Source: Smallanthus sonchifolius
Taxonomy: Eukaryota > Streptophyta > Magnoliopsida > Asterales > Asteraceae
Assembly: GCA_023525975.1 (NCBI GenBank)
Contig: CM042044.1
Coordinates: forward strand, 9,720,501-9,784,500
DNA length: 64,000 nt
Direction: 5' to 3'
Shown piece by piece: positions 56,907-64,000 of the stretch; within the stretch, counting starts at the first letter, position 1; each line of letters starts with the position of its first letter. Under the pieces are notes generated by a model. That model was given only the letters and a program-made list of their open reading frames with translations, did not search any database and was not told where the DNA came from. Made by a program: the position numbers and the translations under genes.

Positions 56907-57527
56907 CGTTAGAAATCAAGATATTAAAGTTTCCCCCCAAACACATTGTCTAAAAGTTTGAAATTCAAAGTCTTGTTTTATATTTTAAGAATGTTTTTAA
57001 TAGGCTTTTACTCTAGCTAATTTATAGGGATTTAGTCTTTCGTAATTATGTATTTATTCTGCTGATTTGTAAATGAAAAAGCAATGTTTTGAAACCCGGA
57101 CCGGACCGGCCGGTCGGACCGGGAACCGGTGGTCTGACCGGTCCGGTTACATGTGTTGAACCGTTTCTGCAGCGAACCGGTGGTCGGACCGGTTGAACCG
57201 GCGGTCGGACCGGAAACCGGGTGGTCGGACCGGTTGAACCGCTTGACTATTTTTTTTTTTTTAATCTTTTTTAAGTCTCTTGGCTTCTTATTTCGTAGGT
57301 AATTGTTAGTTTAAAATTATTGGAATTGACTTGTTGGTGGTTTTTGAAAGGATTAAAAGCTATTTAGACTGATATATTTTTATAATATTTATGACGTCGT
57401 CCGGTTCTTAAATCCGGTCCGACCGGTCGGACTAGTCCGACCAGTGGACCGGTAAGGAGACTGGTTCGACGTCCGATCCGATTCTGAAAACACCGTGAAA
57501 AAGTCAAGTTGGTTTTCATTCTTCATA
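56907..57527 (+). mobile_element. 5' LTR of the copia element, interrupted by hAT
   Basis: Without the insert at 57082-57495 and one copy of its 8-bp duplication, this LTR is 199 bp, exactly the length of the 3' LTR. Five substitutions separate the two copies. The first base is C where the 3' LTR has the canonical T. GTTAT precedes it (56902-56906). A degenerate methionine-type primer site, TGTTATAGAGC, follows at 57528-57538. Confidence 0.92.
57082..57495. mobile_element. Non-autonomous hAT element, CCGGTCCGG family, copy 2
   Basis: 414 bp, beginning CAATGTTTTGAAACCCGGAC and ending ATTCTGAAAACACCG. TGAAAAAG is perfectly duplicated (57074-57081 and 57496-57503). The 3' LTR shows the site before insertion, with a single TGAAAAAG (62036-62043 region). 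Same family as 6756-7291. Confidence 0.95.
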
Positions 57528-57656
57528 TGTTATAGAGCTAAAGATCCTCCTCCAAACTCCATTTTTTTTTTCTGCCGTTTTCTTCCTTCTGTACTTCCGA
57601 CCATCTTTTTTTTCTAATTCCGGTCTTCTTCTTCTTTTTCCGGCCATCACCCAACC

Positions 57657-60600
57657 ATGTCCGAAACAAATACCGACAACACCAACACCAACTCTCCCAT
57701 CATCACCATCCCTATCACCCCAACAGCCCTTACTCTCGTCAATCTCCCCACCACACTTAAACTCACCGCCACAAACTACCTCAGTTGGAAAACACAGATC
57801 GAAGCTCTTCTTCAAGGGCTAGATCTCTACAAGTATGTCGATGGGACTCACCCACCCCCGCAACCCACCATCAATGCTACCGGACAAACCGTTCCCCATA
57901 CCGACTATTCCTCCTGGTACAGACAAGACAGGCTCTTGTTCGGTGCCATTGTTGGCAGCTTATGACCTTCCATCGTCCCTCTTATCACCAACGCAACCTC
58001 ATCTGTCGAAGCCTGGAAAATTCTTTCTAACACCTACGCCTCTCCATCACGAGGCCACATAAAACAACTCCAGCACCAATTGAAACAATCTTCCAAAACC
58101 CCAACCCAATCCATCACTGACTATATGCAAACCATGAAAACTCTCATTGATGAACTCTCTATTCTCGGTAAGAAAATGGACACGGAAGACATAACGGATG
58201 CCATTCTAACCAGCCTAGATCAAACCGCATACAAACCCGTCATCGATGCCGTCCATGCTCATGACACACCCATTGCCTTTCATGAACTACATGAAAAACT
58301 AATTAATCATGAACTCTCCATCTTACAAACCTCACCCACCCATTCCGCCACCACCCTTCACCAACCTACCACTGCTTTTGTGGCACACGCAAGAACCCCT
58401 CACAAATCATGGACAAAACGCCCTACCACCTATGATGCCGGCTTATTACCTACACCCTAAACTCACCCCTCTGCCACCCCTAGAAACTACTTAGGAAGAT
58501 GCCAATGGTGCTTTACCAAAGGTCACTCCTTAACCTCTTGCTATGCCTTCAAGAAACTTCACCCACAAATAAACCTACCCTCACCCCCAAAAACAACTCT
58601 ACATACCAAACCTCAAGCTTATACAATGGGTGTCATGAACAATAACACCCACATTCCTAACCAACCTTGGCTCTTTGATAGCGGTGCTTCTCATCATATC
58701 ACTAACGACCTCAATGCCCTCTCACTTCATGCTCCGTATGACGGTACAAATGAACTTGTCATTGGTGATGGTTCGTCCCTTACTATAACTCATGTTGGTT
58801 CCTTAAATATTTGTTTCTCCAAGCACTCTTTTACTTTACATAATGTCCTTTGCGTTTCTTTACTATCCCGAAATATAATTTCAATTTCACGTTTATGTAT
58901 TGATAACCCCATACTAATTGAATTCTTCTCTTTCAATTTTATTATCAAGTACTTCCAATCCCGCCTACCCCTTCTTCAAGGAACAAGTAGCCGAGGAATT
59001 TATGAACTACGTCCTACAACATCTCCTTATGCCTTCCATTTACAGAAGAATAAGTCCTCACTTTGGCATCATCGCCTAGGACATCCGCACTACAAAGTTT
59101 CACAACATTTGTCATCTTTTATTTCTTCTTTTTTACTTTATCATCAATCATGTAATTCATGTTGCGTCAATAAAAGTCACAAACTACCATTTCATAACTC
59201 TACTATTACTTCTAATGGACCTTTACAACTTATATTCTCGGATGTATGGTCATCTCCTATTACTTCATTCGATGGTTTTAAATATTACATAATATTTGTT
59301 GACCACTATACAAAATACATTTGGATTTACCCAATTAAAAACAAATCCGACTCTCTCTCAACCTTTACCCGCTTTCAACAACTTGTTAAAAACTATTTTC
59401 AAACTAAAATCAAGCAACTATTCTCGGATAACGGAGGAGAATACATCAAACTATCCTCCCATCTTGCCTCGTGTGGCATCTCTCACCTCACATCCCCTCC
59501 ACGCACACCCGAACACAACGGTTATGCAGAACACTGTTACCGTCACATAGTTGAAACGGGTCTCACCCTCCTATCACATGCCAAAATCCCTTACTTTTTT
59601 TGTCTTTTGCCTTCACCACAACCGTATACCTCATCAAACGTTTACCCACCACTACTCTACAAAATGATTCTCCGTGCCATCGCTTATTAAAAAAAATTCC
59701 AAACTATGACAAACTCCGTAGTTTCGGTTGTCTCTCCTACCCATGGTTACGTCGCTACTCAACTCACAAACTCCAACCCAAATCCAAACCATGTATTTTT
59801 GTTGAATATTCATCCTCACACAGCACTTATCATCAACAAATAAAATATATACCTCACGCCACGTCCATTTTATAGCGAGTGAATTTCCTTACCCTACACT
59901 TCCCAATTCCCAACCATCCCCTACACCTAACCCAAATTCTTGGATCCCATTCACAATTCAAACCATAGAAACGACCCCACCTACTGCTCCTTCCATAAAC
60001 ACCCACCACCCCATCCATGCACCAAACCCCCCAATGTTCAACCAAATCAACCAACTTCACCATTTCCTACACCTCAAAATCATGAACCTACATCTCCCAT
60101 CACATCTCAAAATCACGAACCAAATCCCATATTACATCTCTCAACACACCAATTCAAAACCTACCTACTCCTTCTTCCTCTCCCTCCTCCATCAAATCTC
60201 CATTAAACTCTCAATCACCTTCTCCTACTGTTGTCTCCCCACCACATACTCGTACCACCAGAAAACCAAATCCCAAATAAAATAATCCCGATTTTCTTCT
60301 TTATCATGCTACTCCCCAAACATTTTCCGAACCAACAAACATCACTCAAGCTCTAAAGCACCACTTTGGCGCAAAGCCATGCAAACAGAACATGATGCAC
60401 TTCAACACAACAAGACCTGGACCCTTGTTCCACCCGATTATGCACCCAACCTTGTAGGGTGCAAATGGGTTTTTCAAACCAAATACAACCCAGATGGCTC
60501 AGTTGATCGCCTAAAAGCAAGACTTGTAGCCAAGGGTTTCAACCAACGTCCCGGTATCGATTATGTCGAAACTTTTAGTCCCGTAATTAAACCCGCCACA

Positions 60601-61905
60601 CTTTGTCTTATACTCACTCTAGCCACCTCTCACAATTGGTGTCTTCGACAACTCGATATCAATAATGCATTTCTCCAAGGTACCCTCACCGAAGCCGTTT
60701 ACATGTCTCAACCACCTGGTTTTACCGATCCCTCACTCCCTAATCATGTATGTAAACTCAATAAGGCTATCTATGGCCTTCGTCAAGCATCAAGAGCTTG
60801 GTACGATGAACTAAAATCCTTTCTTCTATCGGTCGGTTTCAAACCAACAATATCGGATCCATCTCTTTTTACCAATCACACTACCCCATCTCCCATATTT
60901 CTCCTTGTCTACGTTGATGACCTTATTATCACCGGTCCAAATGCTTCCCTCAACAACTCGTTCATCACCTCCCTTGCGTCCCGGTTCTCTCTCAAAGACC
61001 TCGGCACACTATCTTATTTCCTAGGTGTTGAGGTCATTCCTCACTCTCATGGCTTACTCCTTTCCCAAACAAAATACGTTCTTGACATCTTAACTCGAGC
61101 CAACATGAATGAATGCAAACCGACTACAACACCAATGTCTTGTACAGAACCGCTTACAAGAACAGATGACCCACCCCTCACTTCTCCAACTGATTACCGT
61201 GCGTTCATCGGCGCACTACAATACCTTTCTTTAACTCGCCCCGATGTCGCATTTACAGTAAATAGACTATCCCAGTTTATGCACTCTCCAACAACACTCC
61301 AATGGGCAGCCCTAAAGAGACTACTTCGATACTTGCATGGAACCATGCACTATGGCCTCCTCATCAAACAAAACTCACCCATGCACCTCCATGCATTCAC
61401 GGATGCAGATTGGGCTGGGGACAAACAAACATATCGAAGCACTACAGGTTACATCATCTACCTTGGCTCTAATCCAGTCTCTTGGAGCTCAAAACGTCAA
61501 CCAACTCTAGCCCGATCGTCCACTGAAGCTGAATTTAGAGCCGTCGCCTCCACTACAACAGAAATGCAATGGCTGATTTCTCTAATGTCCGAGATTGGGT
61601 ATAAATCCAGTGTCCTCCCAACTATCTACTGTGACAACCTAAGTGCAACTCACTACTCCGCCAACCCAGTATTTCATTCACGCATGAAACACCTTGCTCT
61701 AGACTTCCACTTTGTTCGTGAGAAAGTTCAAGACGGCACAATACGAGTCACTCATATTCGTGGGGATGATCAGCTTGCTGATGCATTAACAAAACCGTTG
61801 TTGAAACCACGTTTCAACACTCTCTTGTCCAAGATTGGGCTCCTTTCAAAGTCGTCCATCTTGCGGGGACATGTTAGAAATCAAGATATTAAAGTTTCCC
61901 CCTAA
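57657..61905 (+). pseudogene. Ty1/copia gag-pol polyprotein, broken
   Basis: One long frame starts at ATG 57657. Gag (UBN2-type) continues past a TGA at 57963 and a TAA at 58458 without change of frame to a zinc knuckle, CQWCFTKGHSLTSC. Protease (FDSGASHHIT) and integrase follow: an HHCC finger (HHRLGHP...CNSC) and the catalytic SDVWS, SDNGGEY and NGYAE acids. A frameshift lies in a T run near 59592-59598, and more lie in the linker before reverse transcriptase. From 60379 a 508-codon frame is intact: DINNAFLQGT, YVDDLIITG, then RNase H (DADWAGD, SSTEAEF, CDN). The stop at 61903-61905 is inside the 3' LTR. Order protease, integrase, RT, RNase H is copia; the integrase text suggests the Ale/Retrofit lineage, tentatively. 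It cannot make a full polyprotein. Confidence 0.93.
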
Positions 61906-62070
61906 ACACATTGTCTAAAAGTTTGAAATTCAAAGTCTTGTTTTATATTTTTAGAATGTTTTTAATAGGCTTTTACTCTAGCTAATTTATAGGGATTTAG
62001 TCTTTTGTAATTATGTATTTATTCTGTTGATTTGTAAATGAAAAAGTCAAGTTGGTTTTCATTCTTCATA
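61872..62070 (+). mobile_element. 3' LTR of the copia element
   Basis: 199 bp from TGTTAGAAATC to CATTCTTCATA. It is followed by GTTAT (62071-62075), matching the 5-bp repeat before the 5' LTR. A short purine tract (GCGGGGACA) precedes it. It lacks the hAT insert found in the 5' LTR. Confidence 0.93.
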
Positions 62071-62083
62071 GTTATGGACTGAT

Positions 62084-62136
62084 TGCAAGTTATGAGACTA
62101 GTCTTTTGGGTTGAGTTCTATCATTTGGGTGGGACG
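62084..62136 (+). mobile_element. Right LTR of the TRIM-like element, deleted
   Basis: TGCAAGTTATGAGACTAGTC followed by TTTTGGGTTGAGTTCTATCA matches the start and the last third of the left LTR (56700-56824). The middle is missing between the similar words ACTTGTC and ACTAGTC, which suggests deletion at microhomology. The right end is approximate. Confidence 0.55.
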
Positions 62137-62628
62137 TGAGATCGTAAGAACACAAGATGTAGTACTTGTGGTCGATTTCAACAGAAGCAAAATAAAACAA
62201 AATTACATCAAACCTGAAACTTCAATGTCGACAAGAACCTTAAACAAACCCTGTATTATTCCTTGAATCACAAATCGCTGTCAGATAAACCAGTTGAGTG
62301 TAAATTACCACAATGTTTATCGGATTAGACAAGGAAGAAACTTGAAGGCATTCGATTTTCGTAGTGTCTGTGACGTTTCTTTCTGATCGATCGAGAAGAA
62401 AAAACGGCCTGCGAAGTTTTTTCATCTTTTTTTGTGCGTATCTCCTTTAGGAAAAGATTGAGAATAGGATTTTAACGTGAAAACCCATTTCATATCCAAG
62501 TCATGGATTTTGGGCCATATTCAATAAATAATAATATTAGCCCAAGTCCAAGGATAAGCCCATACGGCCCATACACATATGTAAGTAGCTCAAATATTAA
62601 TAAGCCCACATACATAGGGGAGGTTTAA
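62137..62628. other. Spacer, nothing identified
   Basis: No supported gene. Moderately AT-rich. Confidence 0.4.
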
Positions 62629-63098
62629 ATAATAAGTTGTTTTTCGCTAACAAATCTAAGAAAATGACAAAAACACAAAGAAACGATATCAAACGAACTT
62701 CGATTGAGCTCATTCCAGCGGCGTTGGAACCGTATCGTCGAGCTCTACCATCTTAGCCTTTAGGGTTTAGATTTTAACGTTGAGTTTTAGGATTTTAGCC
62801 TTATGGTTTAGCTTTTAGGGTTTAGGTTTTTTTAGGGGGGTAGGGGTGGGGGGGTTAGGTTTTGGGGGGGGGGGTGGGGGGGGGGTTTAGGTTTTTGGGA
62901 GGTGGGAGTGGGGGTTTTAGGCTTTTCAGGGTGGGGGTGGAGGGGAGGTTTAGGTTTTTGGGGGTGCGGGTGGAGGGGGTTTAGGTTTTTGGGTCCGGGT
63001 TAGGGTTCGATGAGATGGTTCTAACGCCGCTGGAATAGCTCAATCGGAGTTCGTTTAACCCGCTTCTTAGCGTTTGTTAGCGTAAAACCACTTATTAG
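62629..63098. mobile_element. Inverted-repeat element with G-rich core
   Basis: Left arm TAATAAGTTGTTTTTCGCTA pairs with the right arm read inward (TAATAAGTGGTTTTACGCTA). The arms go on through CAAACGAACTTCGATTGAGC / TAAACGAACTCCGATTGAGC and ATTCCAGCGGCGTTGGAACC. The core (about 62755-63000) is TTTAGG-rich with many runs of four or more G. No target duplication was found. Confidence 0.65.
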
Positions 63099-63186
63099 TG
63101 AGATCTTCCCCCACATTCATATGTAATTAATAAAGGCCGATTCTAACCACACACGGAATATTGCTAATTAGACCCGCCGTCGCGCG

Positions 63187-63401
63187 ATACGCCCTCGTAT
63201 AGGTCAATACGAGGGCGTATAGGGTTTAGTCTCTGACACCAGAATGACACGTGTCATTCTCTGTGTCCCATACGATTCGTATTGCCCTATACGCCTCGTA
63301 TAAGGCAGGGCTCAATATTTTTCTTCAACAGTTGGAAGATTTGGTGTTAAATAATCCTATACGTGGCGTATAGACCTATACGCCACGTATAGGATTATTT
63401 A
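63187..63401. repeat. Three perfect palindromes
   Basis: 63187-63200 pairs with 63207-63220 (14-bp arms, 6-nt loop). AGAATGACACGTGTCATTCT (63241-63260) is a perfect 20-bp palindrome. 63348-63373 pairs with 63376-63401 (26-bp arms, 2-nt spacer). The first and third share the CTATACG / CGTATAG theme. Confidence 0.93.
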
Positions 63402-63741
63402 TTTAATTATATTTTTTTTATAATAATATATTATTTTGTATTTTAATTTATATAATTTTGTTAATATAAGTTTGTTATCTATTTATAAATTTTATAAATT
63501 TTATATATTTTATATTTTTTTTAAACATTTATTATATTTTTACAGTATAATCAAACAAAATATTAAACATTACAAACTAAACAAAATATTAAACATTACA
63601 AACCAAACAAAATATTAAACATTACAACCAAACAAGTAAACTAAACATTATATATATTACATCATAAAATTAAATATATACATCAAAATGTTTTACATAC
63701 ATAACAACGAAATAAACAAAATACAAATAAAAGAACTAAAC
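63402..63741. other. AT-rich 3' flank with short repeats
   Basis: AAACAAAATATTAAACATTA is repeated about three times near 63553-63620. This lies downstream of the minus-strand frame that ends at 63742. Confidence 0.5.
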
Positions 63742-64000
63742 CTAATCGGCTCCGGCGTCACCCTGACCTGCCCCGCCCTCACCCTGAACGGGGTCGTCCG
63801 GATAATGACGTGGCGGTGGTAGTGGGGGTGGCTCGATGCCGGCGGCTCGTGACTGATTCACGAGCTGTCCAACCGCCCACGTCATCAGGTCCTCCATGCG
63901 ATCGAGTTGACGACCCTGTCGCCGTGAGTCGGCAACAAGGCCATTAAGCAATGCCTGGGTAGCCCTATCCAGCCTAACAGACCGACGTACGTGTCGGGGA
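63742..64000 (-). CDS. C-terminal end of an unidentified open frame, partial
   Basis: The minus-strand frame is open from the window edge (64000) to a stop at 63742. It encodes a charged segment (RRSVRLDRATQALLNGLVAD, then RRQGRQLDRMEDLMTWAVGQ) and a tail rich in Pro, Gly and Asp (EPPPLPPPRHYPDDPVQGEG). The first part looks helical, probably a coiled coil. The higher GC than its flank and the palindromes just downstream suggest a transposon protein, but the family is not recognised. The start lies outside the window. Confidence 0.4.
   Translation of the reverse strand, partial: PRHVRRSVRLDRATQALLNGLVADSRRQGRQLDRMEDLMTWAVGQLVNQSRAAGIEPPPLPPPRHYPDDPVQGEGGAGQGDAGAD

Noticed and set aside
57785..58494. 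Extra open frames overlapping gag
   Set aside because: They are out of phase with the copia gag frame, which runs through two stops, and lack any gag motif.

Overview
The window is nuclear DNA of a flowering plant. It is AT-rich, with spliced genes (GT-AG introns plus one GC-AG), plant-specific gene families and a dense layer of small transposons. Several details fit an asterid, perhaps Asteraceae: an Au-type SINE, hAT mini-elements built of repeated CCGGTCCGG motifs, and many Helitron ends with CCCGCG-type hairpins. That family-level guess is inference and is weak.

Six ordinary host genes are visible. In order they are: an R2R3-MYB of the MYB60 type (+, 2349-3647, three exons); a CLE45-like signalling peptide precursor (-, 23247-23513); a RINGv (RING-CH) membrane ubiquitin ligase (-, 24579-28109, seven coding exons plus an inferred 5' UTR exon); an RWP-RK transcription factor of the RKD class (-, 35142-36453, four exons); chloroplast geranylgeranyl reductase CHLP (-, 45756-47156, no intron); and a GDSL esterase/lipase (+, 54012-56210, five exons). 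Every exon join was checked for phase, and all six give uninterrupted proteins. They look like unrelated single-copy genes, not a functional cluster.

The rest is mostly transposable elements and their remains. Many boundaries can be read from target-site duplications (TSDs): eight non-autonomous hAT elements; three PIF/Harbinger mini-elements with TAA duplications; two fold-back elements with perfect 9-bp duplications (Mutator-like); tRNA-derived SINEs; five 5'-truncated LINE fragments; several Helitron ends; a degenerate Ty3/gypsy gag piece and a long LTR with internal tandem repeats; and one nearly complete Ty1/copia element (56907-62070).

Region by region: 1-2.3 kb, SINE and MYB60 promoter; 2.3-3.65 kb, MYB60; 3.65-23.2 kb, transposon-rich spacer; 23.2-28.6 kb, CLE45 and RINGv genes; 28.6-35.1 kb, Helitron tandem units and gypsy debris; 35.1-36.5 kb, RKD; 37-45.6 kb, LINEs, Helitrons and mini-elements; 45.7-47.2 kb, CHLP; 48.4-53.1 kb, LINE, hAT and fold-back elements; 54-56.2 kb, GDSL gene; 56.7-62.1 kb, three-level nest (hAT inside copia inside TRIM); 62.6-64 kb, G-rich inverted-repeat element, perfect palindromes and the end of an unidentified open frame.

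No wholly new system is proven here. The strongest leads are the three-level nest with its built-in empty site, the 3' tail shared by SINEs and LINEs, recurrent short CGCG palindromes, palindromic tandem units with compensatory changes in a GDSL intron, and an in-frame minisatellite in the RKD gene.
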